Below the pieces are notes generated by a model. It was not told the DNA's origin. It saw only the letters and a program-made list of their open reading frames with translations, and did no database searches. From the IMG/VR virus record IMGVR_UViG_3300022916_000058, positions 1 to 31,752 of that record: a stretch of 31,752 nt of DNA; one strand, written 5' to 3'. How positions within the stretch are numbered: position 1 is the first letter of the stretch; every line of letters begins with the position of its first letter. This document shows positions 13,733 through 20,962 of the stretch, piece after piece. Made by a program: the position numbers and the translations under genes. This DNA is from a virus.

Positions 13733-14955
13733 CAGACACGACCACAGGGCCTTTTAGGATCGTTGCTCTCGCGCAACTCGGCGAAGGCGAAGACGCCAAC
13801 ACGCGCTGGCACACGATTCTGACGGTAGGCACGAAGCACGGGCGCCCGATGGCTGGACCGTCCAAGGTCACCATCACGAAGGCGGATCTCGATGCGCTGG
13901 CAGCTGGCCGTGAGTCGTGCGATCTGCCGATCGATGTAAATCACGCTTTCGGCGCTGGCGACAACTCCGAAGAGAACACCGCCGCCCGCGGGTGGATCAA
14001 GGCGATCAAGCGCGTAGGCAAGGAATTGCGCGCGCTCGTCGAATGGACCGACGAAGGCGCGGAGTTGATTCGCTCAAAGAAGTTCCGGTTTTTCAGCATC
14101 GAGTTGGGGACGAAATTCGATCAGGACAACGGAGACGCAGTAGGCCAGCGCGTCACAGGCGGCACGCTCGTCAATCACCCATTCTGGGATTTGCCTGCGC
14201 TCGCGCTCAGTGAGGGCGCCGCGCAGTTCATCGAAACCGAACAGGCCAGCACTGACGCTGCGGAATCTACCGCGGAATCGGATGCCCCGGCCGCAAATGT
14301 GGAGGATTCGCAGATGACGGATCTCAAGTTGCTGTCCGAGGCATCGGGGCTGGACCTGACCGCGGACAACGCCAACAAGCTGCTCGCCGAACTGCGGGCC
14401 ACGGCCGACAAGGTCGACGGTCTGGAGACCGAGCGCGACACGCTGAAGGCGGACAAGGAAACCCTCGCGGGTGAGATCGTGACGCTCAAGGCCACCAACG
14501 CCGAGAGCACCGCCGACGCGCAGAAGTACGCCGAGCGCATCGGCAAGATCGAGGCCGAGCTGGACGGCGAGCGCGAGCAGCGCGTGTTCGACCACGACCT
14601 CAAGCGCAACGCCGTGAGCAAGGCCGAAGCGGGCACCGCCGACGAACCCGGCATCGCGCGCAAGATCTACCGCACCGACGCGACCCTGTACTCCGAGGGC
14701 TACGGCGCTCGCGCGGACAACCACGTCACGGGCAACACCACCGGCCACGACCGCAAGCCGGACAAGCCCGCCAAGGACAACACCAACGCCATCACCGAGC
14801 AGTCCGCTGCCGAGGTGTTCCTGTGCGAGAAGGCCGACGCCTACGCCGAGGAGCACGATGGCGTCAACTTCACCGCAGCGCTCGCCAAGTCGGTCGAAGC
14901 GCTCGGTACCGAGGGCATGCGCCTTCGCAACCTGATGTACGGGAAGGGGGCCTGA
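13729..14955 (+). CDS. Mu I-like prohead protease with C-terminal scaffold
   Basis: This 408-aa protein starts at ATG 13729, overlapping the portal stop. Residues 1-165 resemble Mu gpI-type head maturation proteases: LPIDVNHAF (66-74, likely catalytic H72), RGWIKAIK, LVEWTDEG, FRFFSIELG (119-127, candidate catalytic S123) and TLVNHPFWDLPALAL. Residues about 196-300 are a long coiled coil (LETERDTLKADKETLAGEIV and following), the scaffold. The enzyme is expected to cleave scaffold and capsid N-termini inside the prohead. The catalytic assignment is by family pattern, not tested. Confidence 0.85.
   Translation: MTDTTTGPFRIVALAQLGEGEDANTRWHTILTVGTKHGRPMAGPSKVTITKADLDALAAGRESCDLPIDVNHAFGAGDNSEENTAARGWIKAIKRVGKELRALVEWTDEGAELIRSKKFRFFSIELGTKFDQDNGDAVGQRVTGGTLVNHPFWDLPALALSEGAAQFIETEQASTDAAESTAESDAPAANVEDSQMTDLKLLSEASGLDLTADNANKLLAELRATADKVDGLETERDTLKADKETLAGEIVTLKATNAESTADAQKYAERIGKIEAELDGEREQRVFDHDLKRNAVSKAEAGTADEPGIARKIYRTDATLYSEGYGARADNHVTGNTTGHDRKPDKPAKDNTNAITEQSAAEVFLCEKADAYAEEHDGVNFTAALAKSVEALGTEGMRLRNLMYGKGA
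14314..14955 (+). CDS. Internal-start scaffold protein (Z/Nu3-like)
   Basis: An in-frame ATG at 14314 is preceded by GGAGG (14301-14305) with 8 bases between, an ideal ribosome site inside the protease gene. It would give a 213-aa protein, MTDLKLLSEASGLDL onwards, equal to the scaffold part alone. Mu I/Z and lambda C/Nu3 make their scaffold the same way, from a nested start. This would yield more scaffold than protease, as assembly needs. Confidence 0.75.
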   Translation: MTDLKLLSEASGLDLTADNANKLLAELRATADKVDGLETERDTLKADKETLAGEIVTLKATNAESTADAQKYAERIGKIEAELDGEREQRVFDHDLKRNAVSKAEAGTADEPGIARKIYRTDATLYSEGYGARADNHVTGNTTGHDRKPDKPAKDNTNAITEQSAAEVFLCEKADAYAEEHDGVNFTAALAKSVEALGTEGMRLRNLMYGKGA

Positions 14956-14956
14956 T

Positions 14957-15343
14957 ATGGCTCTGCGCGCAAGCCCGCGAGGGATGAGCGACACCACCAT
15001 CGTTGACTGGATCTCCTCGCTCAACAACCTGTCGGGGCAGGAGTACCGGGTCGCGATGTACTCCGGTACCGGACTCATCATCGCCTCCACGACCGATGCG
15101 CCCGCGGGCATCATCAAGAACGGCGGCACCGACAGCGCCGTTCAGGTCACGCTGCACGTCGGCGGCTACTCCGAGGGCGAGGCCGGTGGCGCGTTCTCCT
15201 TCGGCGAGATGCTGATCCCTGACTCGCAGGGCCGCCTCGTCGCTTCCATTTCCGCCGCCGAGCCGAAGGCCGCCATGGCTCTCGCCGACGCAAGCGCCGC
15301 CGGGCAGGTCATCCCGCTCAAGGTGCTCGGAGGGGCAATCTGA
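14957..15343 (+). CDS. Head decoration / capsid stabilising protein
   Basis: This 128-aa protein sits between the scaffold and the major capsid gene, the usual place for a decoration protein such as lambda gpD or a DUF2190-type protein. It reads as beta-rich, with APAGIIKNGG, a Gly-rich segment EGEAGGAFSFGE, then DSQGRLVASISAAEPKAAMA and a final VIPLKVLGGAI. The last part, in which an Ala-rich helix is followed by I.LKVL, resembles DUF2190-type proteins. ATG 14957 follows AAGGGGG. It overlaps the capsid gene by one base. It probably binds the capsid surface after expansion. Confidence 0.6.
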   Translation: MALRASPRGMSDTTIVDWISSLNNLSGQEYRVAMYSGTGLIIASTTDAPAGIIKNGGTDSAVQVTLHVGGYSEGEAGGAFSFGEMLIPDSQGRLVASISAAEPKAAMALADASAAGQVIPLKVLGGAI

Positions 15344-16305
15344 TGCCTGCTGGAACCTCGACTGTCTCCCCCCTGCTGACTCGACTGGTTCGCCAGCTCG
15401 GCGTCAACAACTCGTTCATCTTCGACAAGGTGCCGGGCGTGCCCTTCACCTCGCGAGATGGCTCCTACGTGCAGCTCGACGAGGGCACGTTCACCGGCGA
15501 CAACAACGCCCCCGACTCCGAGATGGGCCGACGCCAGATCGGTGGCAAGTACCGCAGCTTCGACTTCGGAACCACCGAGACCACGTTCCAGATGGAGGAG
15601 TTCTACGCGTACAAGAAGTACGATTGGGGCGAGAAGCAGAACGCGGACGGGCCGATGCTCGACACCGCCGGCCGTGCCGCCGTCCACTCGCGCCACAACA
15701 TCGCGCGGGAGCTGGGCTGCCACGACCTCTTCTTCACCACGGGCAACTGGACCAACGCGGCCACCGCCGCGGGCGACAGGTTCAACAACGTGAACTCGAA
15801 CCCGCCCAACGTCGTACGCGCGCAGTGGGAGGCCACCGAGGTCTCGGCTGCCAACGGCGGCGGACGTCGCGTGATGATCATCCCGCCCGTCGCGATGAAC
15901 CACCTCAAGGCGCACCCGGTCTACACCGACGTCAACGCGCGAGGCGAGATCACCAGCTTCGGTACCCACGAGCAGATCGCCAAGTCCTTCGACGTCATGC
16001 CGGAAGACCTGTGGGTGCCCCGTGCCGTGCGCTCCACGCAGACCAAGACCCGCGCGATGACCGCCACCGAGGCGCGCATCTGGAGCGAGGCGCAGGTGTG
16101 GATGGGCTACCTGCCGACGACCATCTCCGAGGGCGAGCTGACGGCAGCGGCGTACCTCTACATGGGCAGCGACATGCCGGAAGTCCGGCGTGGCGAGGTC
16201 GACAACGGCGACGAGCGGTACGACTGGATGCGCGAAGTGTCCGTGGGTGCCTACATCGCCGTCGAGACCGGCGGTGCGCGTCTGCTCACCACCGTCTACG
16301 CGTAG
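15343..16305 (+). CDS. Major capsid protein
   Basis: This 320-aa protein follows GGAGGGG closely and lies directly after the decoration gene. The N-terminus (PLLTRLVRQLGVNNSFIFDK, then VPGVPFTSRDGSYVQLDEG) and a middle with GRRQIGGKYRSFDFG and EEFYAYKKYDWGEK resemble HK97-fold coat proteins of the type with a fixed 'F-I-x-D-x-V' opening. The C-terminus contains YLPTTISEGELTAAAYLYMG and ends RLLTTVYA. Length is normal for such coats. No large delta domain is visible; scaffold is supplied by the upstream gene. Confidence 0.8.
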   Translation: MPAGTSTVSPLLTRLVRQLGVNNSFIFDKVPGVPFTSRDGSYVQLDEGTFTGDNNAPDSEMGRRQIGGKYRSFDFGTTETTFQMEEFYAYKKYDWGEKQNADGPMLDTAGRAAVHSRHNIARELGCHDLFFTTGNWTNAATAAGDRFNNVNSNPPNVVRAQWEATEVSAANGGGRRVMIIPPVAMNHLKAHPVYTDVNARGEITSFGTHEQIAKSFDVMPEDLWVPRAVRSTQTKTRAMTATEARIWSEAQVWMGYLPTTISEGELTAAAYLYMGSDMPEVRRGEVDNGDERYDWMREVSVGAYIAVETGGARLLTTVYA

Positions 16306-16319
16306 GAAGGAGGCCCCCA

Positions 16320-17924
16320 ATGGGTCGTAACAGAGTACTTCCTCACAGCCCGATTCTCCTGGGTGACGCACAGGTGCAGAGCGCCTCGACGTTCACGGTG
16401 GAGCGGGGGCGGTGGTACATCGGGTCGGCTGCTGTCACGGCCTCGGCCGCACAGCTCAACGGCGTCGAGTCGGAGCGCGTGGCCCACGCAAGCGCCAACA
16501 TCTCGGTCGGCCGCCTCGTGTACATCTCCGGCGTCACCAGCGACGTCCCGGCCGTCACCCTCGCGGGTGCGTCTGCTCCGGCCCATGCGGCGCAGTACAT
16601 GGTCACCTCGGCGATCACGTCGGGGAGCATCGGCCGGATCGACAACGTCGGCCGGATCTCCGGGCTCTCCACCGCGGATCTCGGTGCGGCTGACGGCAAC
16701 GTCTACCTCGGCAGTGCAGCGACGGGCCTCATGGCGTCGAGCACGTCGGGGCCGCTGCTGATCACGCAGCGTGTCGCGCAAGTCGTCACCCGCGACTCGG
16801 GTACAGGCGGCGTACTGGAGATCATGATCGGCCCGGCTCAGCGCCTCGGTCGTGACGCGATCCAGCTGTCGGCGATCCAGTCCAATTCGATCGCCGCCGG
16901 GCATGTCGTTCAGCGTCACGTCGGCGACTCCGCCATCTCCGCGGCTCACGTGCAGATGTCGGCCCTGTCCGGCCTGCAGATCAAGGCGTCGGGCGTCGTG
17001 TCTTCGCGACTCGCCGTTGACGCGGTGGGCCAGCGCCACATCGGCAACAGCCAGATCAGCGGGGCACACCTGCAGGTCTCGGCGGTGGCTGCAGCGGCGA
17101 TCCAGTCCAACGCGGTCACGCAGCCGAAGATCGGCGACAGCGCCATCAGCGCCGCACACGTGCAGATGTCGAGCCTCAGCGGTCTCCAGATCGCTGCGTC
17201 CGGTGTCGTCTCGTCTCGCATCGGGATCGACGCCATCGGGCAGAGGCACATCAGCGACTCGGCGATCAGCGCCGCACATGTCCAGATGTCCAGCCTTTCC
17301 GGGCTGCAGATCGTGGCATCCGGCGTCGTCTCCTCGCGGATCGGCCTCGGCGCCATCGTCGAGCGGCACATCGCGTCCAACGTGATCTCCGCAAATAAGA
17401 TGGTCATCACCGCCGACGAGACGATCGTCGGAAACGCGACAGGATCGGGGCTCTCCCGTGACTGCCTGCCCAAGGTGCTCGCCGAGTCGTTCACCGCGGC
17501 CGACTTCTCCGCAGCGGCGAACGCCGATACGGTGGGTTTCGCTGTGTCGATCCCCGATCAGGCGGTCGTCCAGGGCGCGTGGTTCGATCTGACTACCCTG
17601 TGGGGCAACGGCGCCACGGGCTCCAGTCTGTCGAACGTGCACGTTGACTTCGGCCTGTCCGGCGCGGTGACCATCGATACCGATGGCTTCTGCAACGGCT
17701 ACCCGATCTTCAGCGGTGTCGACGCAGTCGGTACGAAGAACCCGATGAGCTACCCGGTGCCGCAGGTGCTGTTCAGCGGTGGCCCGGTCTACGTCACCAG
17801 CAACGCTCAGTTGCCGATCATCACGATCAGCGCGACCGGCGTGAACATGTCGAACGTCAGCAACGGCGGTCTTCGTGCGTACGTGATGTACATCGAACAG
17901 CCGGTGGGCTCCGCCATCACCTGA
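16320..17924 (+). CDS. Repeat-containing virion protein, probable head fibre
   Basis: This 534-aa protein starts at ATG 16320 after GGAAGGAGG. Residues 1-195 are beta-rich (RGRWYIGSAAVTASAAQLNG, later GNVYLGSAATGLMASST), similar in style to fibre shaft attachments. Residues about 198-355 hold a 40-residue repeat of the type QRHISDSAISAAHVQM with SGLQI and ASGVVSSRIG. The last 170 residues form a likely beta-sandwich knob (VSIPDQAVVQGAWFDLTTLW and following). The location right after the capsid gene, not the tail tip, suggests a capsid-attached fibre. Host or mucus binding is possible but not shown. Confidence 0.65.
   Translation: MGRNRVLPHSPILLGDAQVQSASTFTVERGRWYIGSAAVTASAAQLNGVESERVAHASANISVGRLVYISGVTSDVPAVTLAGASAPAHAAQYMVTSAITSGSIGRIDNVGRISGLSTADLGAADGNVYLGSAATGLMASSTSGPLLITQRVAQVVTRDSGTGGVLEIMIGPAQRLGRDAIQLSAIQSNSIAAGHVVQRHVGDSAISAAHVQMSALSGLQIKASGVVSSRLAVDAVGQRHIGNSQISGAHLQVSAVAAAAIQSNAVTQPKIGDSAISAAHVQMSSLSGLQIAASGVVSSRIGIDAIGQRHISDSAISAAHVQMSSLSGLQIVASGVVSSRIGLGAIVERHIASNVISANKMVITADETIVGNATGSGLSRDCLPKVLAESFTAADFSAAANADTVGFAVSIPDQAVVQGAWFDLTTLWGNGATGSSLSNVHVDFGLSGAVTIDTDGFCNGYPIFSGVDAVGTKNPMSYPVPQVLFSGGPVYVTSNAQLPIITISATGVNMSNVSNGGLRAYVMYIEQPVGSAIT
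16911..17390 (+). repeat. 120-bp (40-aa) fibre shaft repeats
   Basis: Units begin at 16911, 17031, 17121, 17241 and 17361. Spacing is 120, 90, 120 and 120 bases, so one unit has lost 10 residues; the last is partial. Each unit opens with Q/E-R-H-I (PKI in the third) and carries SAIS.AHVQM, then SGLQI and ASGVVSSRI. Two full units (third and fourth) are nearly identical. Such regular repeats usually form a trimeric beta-helical or coiled shaft. Confidence 0.8.
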
Positions 17925-17933
17925 TCTTCCTGA

Positions 17934-17963
17934 GAGGTGCCGAGGCTGAGATCTCGGCGCCTC
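17934..17963 (+). promoter_or_regulatory. Strong intergenic hairpin
   Basis: GAGGTGCCGAG (17934-17944) pairs with CTCGGCGCCTC (17953-17963) over 11 bp, with one G-U pair and an 8-base loop. It lies in the 67-base gap after the fibre gene. No T-run follows, so it is a weak terminator at best; a partial transcription stop or an mRNA processing/stability element is possible. A ribosome site (AGGAGGG) for the next gene follows downstream. Confidence 0.6.
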
Positions 17964-17991
17964 AACTGGACGATCAGCAGGAGGGTCGACG

Positions 17992-18765
17992 ATGACCACG
18001 CTTTCAAATCCGCTCTTCACCGGGGCTGCAACGCTCGGCGGCGTGAGCGGGACCGACTACTACGATCGGATCAGGGTGGGCACCGGCTCGCCGGGATACG
18101 CAGGCGCCGCGGGCACGCTGTACGTCGGTGGGATCGCCGAGTTCGACGCGGTGGTGTACTTCAATGAAGACATCAGCATGGCGGGCAACCGTCGCCTCGT
18201 GATGGCGGACGGCTCCACGACCGCGTGGATCATGGGTACGGGCTCACTCGCAGCGCCCAAGCGCTATCTCACCTTCGACACCAGCGACGAACAGGTCGAG
18301 ATCGGCACAAAGCTCGAATACGAGGTCGCGAGCGGCATCTACAACAAAGCCCTCGCGGGGCTTGACATCACGGCGACACGTCAGGGCGAGTGGTTCGCCT
18401 ACACCCTCGGCAGCGCCACAGGCATCGGCGGCCCGCTCTCAGCGCCCAACCCGTACAGCGGGACCGAGGGCGTGCTGCTCGACTGCTACATCAAGATCAC
18501 GGGCGCGGCGTCGGGCAACGAGTCCCACGTCAACGTGGGTATCACCAGCGGCGCGAGCAACGTGGCGAACATCATGAAGGACGTACCTGTCACGGCAACC
18601 GGCACCCTGTTCCGCGGACCGACTGCGACGAGCGGCGGCAGCGGTGTCAGCGGGCGGCCTGTCGTGTGGGGCACCACCAACGTTCTACTCGTCACGGGCA
18701 AGGGCGGTACGGCGGTGTCGTCGTTCGCAGCCACCCTCTACGCACACGTCAAGCAGACGGATTAG
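17992..18765 (+). CDS. Virion protein, beta-rich, probable fibre/knob
   Basis: This 257-aa protein starts at ATG 17992 after AGGAGGG. The N-terminus (LSNPLFTGAATLGGVSGTDY, then TLYVGGIAEFDAVVYFN) resembles fibre segments describing a template layer. From residue about 125, a jelly-roll-like domain follows, with EWFAYTLGSATGIGG and ESHVNVGITSGASN, ending FAATLYAHVKQTD. Its last 130 residues resemble in style, not in clear identity, the knob of the preceding gene. It is likely a capsid- or neck-attached accessory protein. No enzyme motif is seen. Confidence 0.5.
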   Translation: MTTLSNPLFTGAATLGGVSGTDYYDRIRVGTGSPGYAGAAGTLYVGGIAEFDAVVYFNEDISMAGNRRLVMADGSTTAWIMGTGSLAAPKRYLTFDTSDEQVEIGTKLEYEVASGIYNKALAGLDITATRQGEWFAYTLGSATGIGGPLSAPNPYSGTEGVLLDCYIKITGAASGNESHVNVGITSGASNVANIMKDVPVTATGTLFRGPTATSGGSGVSGRPVVWGTTNVLLVTGKGGTAVSSFAATLYAHVKQTD

Positions 18766-18773
18766 GAGAGGCC

Positions 18774-19247
18774 ATGTACGTCCGGGCGATTGTCTCACAG
18801 GTGAGCGGCGGCGGATGGGGCGACCCGATCCGCGTGGCCGTTCCGAGCACACGGCGAGGTACGATCGAAGGCTTCGGCGTCAAGGCGTCGACTTCGGCAC
18901 AGTCGCAGGTGACGTTCCAGTTGGGTTACGCCACGTTCGGCGCGTCCGCTGCGTCTGCCGCGATGGTGTGGCCATTCAACGGGATCACCGAGGTCCCGCC
19001 AGCCGCGAACGACTGGAACGTGTCTGGCCTCGCAGGCGGTAGCGCGGCCACATTCCAGCACGTAGAGACGTGGACCGACGACCCGATGCGCTACGACTAC
19101 TCGATCAGCGCAGCGGCGCCGTTCATCTACTCCGGGGCTGCGCTCATGTCCGGCGCTTCGGCAGCTGGCCTCGGTGTCGCGGTGATCGGCAACGTCGCAG
19201 GCAACGCCGTCGACCTCACCTTCTACTTCGACATCGGACCCAACTAG
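18774..19247 (+). CDS. Beta-rich virion protein, 157 aa
   Basis: ATG 18774 follows AGGAGAGG and lies 8 bases after the upstream stop. The protein has alternating hydrophobic strands and Ala/Gly/Ser-rich loops (TIEGFGVKASTSAQSQVTFQ, then AAPFIYSGAALMSGASAAG, ending VDLTFYFDIG). This looks like a single jelly-roll domain comparable with the knobs of the two upstream genes. It could be an accessory capsid protein. Three consecutive genes of this kind suggest a set of surface proteins. I cannot assign a family. Confidence 0.5.
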   Translation: MYVRAIVSQVSGGGWGDPIRVAVPSTRRGTIEGFGVKASTSAQSQVTFQLGYATFGASAASAAMVWPFNGITEVPPAANDWNVSGLAGGSAATFQHVETWTDDPMRYDYSISAAAPFIYSGAALMSGASAAGLGVAVIGNVAGNAVDLTFYFDIGPN

Positions 19248-19745
19248 ATGCCGTGGAACTCCACCCTCGTCAGCGCCCTGCGGTTCATCGACGTGAAGCC
19301 CACGTCGAGCCTCTCCGCGGGTAGCGCCACGATCTCGAGCCCGATTCGCACGGGTGACATGTCGGCGATTTGGATGGAGCGGTTCTACTACGTGTACGGC
19401 GAGTTGGCGGCGTGCGGCATGAGCGTTGGAGTGGCGACGGCTACCCCGGGCAGGTATCTCATGGCGGGCCTCGAGGCGCGGTTCACGTCTGCCGATTGGG
19501 TGATCCACGCCGACGCCACAGCAGGCCGTGAGGTCGCGCCACAGGGGCGGCACCTGCTATCCGCAGCCTCGGCCATGCTCACCCGCTACTGCGACAACCC
19601 CGCGGCGATCTCCGCGCTGTCAGGCGGTGTGTTCGATACATCCTTCCGCCTCGTGACAGACGGCTACTTCCAAGACGACCCCTCGGATCTCACCGACATC
19701 GACGCGCAAAATGACGTGGTGTTCACGCGGGAGATCGAGCAGTGA
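19248..19745 (+). CDS. Probable head-tail connector protein
   Basis: This 165-aa protein starts immediately after the previous stop and ends in a GTGA junction with the next gene. It contains ALRFIDVKPTSSLSAG, a segment TSADWVIHADATAGREVAP and a helical stretch HLLSAASAMLTRYCDNPAA. Its place, after the head genes and before a gpG-like and a tail terminator-like gene, is where head-completion or neck proteins are encoded. The assignment is by position; no motif is decisive. Confidence 0.45.
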   Translation: MPWNSTLVSALRFIDVKPTSSLSAGSATISSPIRTGDMSAIWMERFYYVYGELAACGMSVGVATATPGRYLMAGLEARFTSADWVIHADATAGREVAPQGRHLLSAASAMLTRYCDNPAAISALSGGVFDTSFRLVTDGYFQDDPSDLTDIDAQNDVVFTREIEQ

Positions 19746-20410
19746 CCGACGGACTCACCATCTCGATCAAGGGCCCGGATACCGCTGAATTCACCACGCG
19801 GATCGCCACGAACCTTGGCAAGCTCCCGACGCAGTGGCTGCCGCGTATGTGGTGGTGGTTCGTGCAATTCTTCGGCCAAGTGCCGACGAAAAAGCAGTTT
19901 CAGAAAGAGGGCGGCTACCTCGGCGGCACGCAGTGGGCGCAGATCGATCCAGGATACCGCGCGTGGAAGGTGGAGAAGTACGGCCCTCCCGCCGACTGGA
20001 TCGGCCGTCGGTCGCGCGACATGATGGGCGTATTCACCGACATCCACGGCAGCGCTACCGGGATCTTCGAGGTGAGCGGCGGCGGCAGCGTGTGCACGTT
20101 CGGCGGCGAGGTGTTCGCGCAGTCCACGGGCTCCACGCGTGCGGGCTCGTTCAGCCTGCAAGACTACGCGCAGTTTTTCGACGAGCAGCGGGCGATCTAC
20201 GGCGACCCAGGATCATGGCCCGCGGAGTTGGAATTCCAGATCAACAAGATGATGAACATGGTCTACATGCTCACGATGCGCGGCGCGGTGGGCTCATCGA
20301 GGGAAGGCACGATCCGAGCAGACGGCGAGATCAGCCCGACGACGTGGCTTGACAACTTCCCCCGCGGGCAGATCGACAGCTACATCGACGGCATGGTGCG
20401 TGACATATAA
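19742..20410 (+). CDS. Virion morphogenesis protein, Mu gpG-like tail completion
   Basis: This 222-aa protein starts at GTG 19742. The N-terminal third has a helix-rich, aromatic segment (RMWWWFVQFFGQVPTKKQF), then GGTQWAQIDPGYRAWK and GRRSRDMMGVF. The order G..W..(I/L)...Y...K...G......R.S..L/M..S is typical of the phage morphogenesis family to which Mu gpG belongs. These proteins help join head to tail. The C-terminal part ends FPRGQIDSYIDGMVRDI. It overlaps the next gene by one base. Confidence 0.5.
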   Translation: MTDGLTISIKGPDTAEFTTRIATNLGKLPTQWLPRMWWWFVQFFGQVPTKKQFQKEGGYLGGTQWAQIDPGYRAWKVEKYGPPADWIGRRSRDMMGVFTDIHGSATGIFEVSGGGSVCTFGGEVFAQSTGSTRAGSFSLQDYAQFFDEQRAIYGDPGSWPAELEFQINKMMNMVYMLTMRGAVGSSREGTIRADGEISPTTWLDNFPRGQIDSYIDGMVRDI

Positions 20411-20949
20411 TGGCCGTCTCACCACGATTCAGCGAGGCTGTAGCCAACGACGTCGAGGCCATGTTCGACGATGACACCATCGGCCTCGGCGCACGCTGCA
20501 CCAACGTCAACACCCGCACGGCGGACAAATACACGCTGCCGACGAAGTGGACCAGCGACTTCACGCAGCAAACAACCTCGCACCTGCGCCCGCCGTTTTT
20601 CGAGACGTACACCAGCGGGATTCGCGCTGACGAAGTGATCACCGTCGGGACCAACGAATTCGAGATCGATTGCATCGTCAAGTGCTGGCTACCCGATCGT
20701 GAGACGCGCGCCAACTGGACCGCTGGCGCGAAGCTCTATCGCCGCCTGGAGTGGGCGATCATGGAGCTGATGATCGAGCGCCGATCGTGGGACGGGCGCA
20801 CGCTGAACGCCGCCGCCCGCATCCTCAACGTGTTGAATATTCGTGTCGAGCCGATGATCCGGTGGGACACGAGATCGAACCAAATGGGAGGCGTCGGGGC
20901 GCAGGTGTCGTTCACCGTGACCATCGCCGAGGAAGACGTCTACCTTTAG
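20410..20949 (+). CDS. Probable tail terminator / tail completion protein
   Basis: This 179-aa protein starts in a TAATG junction. It reads as alpha/beta: EAVANDVEAMFDDDTIGLG, strands ADEVITVGTNEFEIDCIVKC, a helix YRRLEWAIMELMIERRSW and a final strand VGAQVSFTVTIAEEDVYL. Tail terminators and gpU-like proteins have this size, this ending strand and this position just upstream of the tube gene. No diagnostic motif is present, so the call is from position and fold pattern. Confidence 0.5.
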   Translation: MAVSPRFSEAVANDVEAMFDDDTIGLGARCTNVNTRTADKYTLPTKWTSDFTQQTTSHLRPPFFETYTSGIRADEVITVGTNEFEIDCIVKCWLPDRETRANWTAGAKLYRRLEWAIMELMIERRSWDGRTLNAAARILNVLNIRVEPMIRWDTRSNQMGGVGAQVSFTVTIAEEDVYL

Positions 20950-20962
20950 GAGGGCAAGATCC

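Noticed and set aside
14074-16371. Long minus-strand frames opposite protease/scaffold and capsid genes
   Set aside because: Both are antisense to well-supported virion genes, and their sequences are dominated by Val, Arg, Gly and Leu without motifs.
17934-17963. Intrinsic terminator
   Set aside because: The stem is strong, but no T-run follows on the + strand and the operon continues with a good ribosome site.
16296-18020. 574-codon minus-strand open frame opposite the fibre gene
   Set aside because: Composition is Asp/Arg/Gly/His-rich and mirrors the repeat structure of the + strand fibre. There is no start signal or domain.
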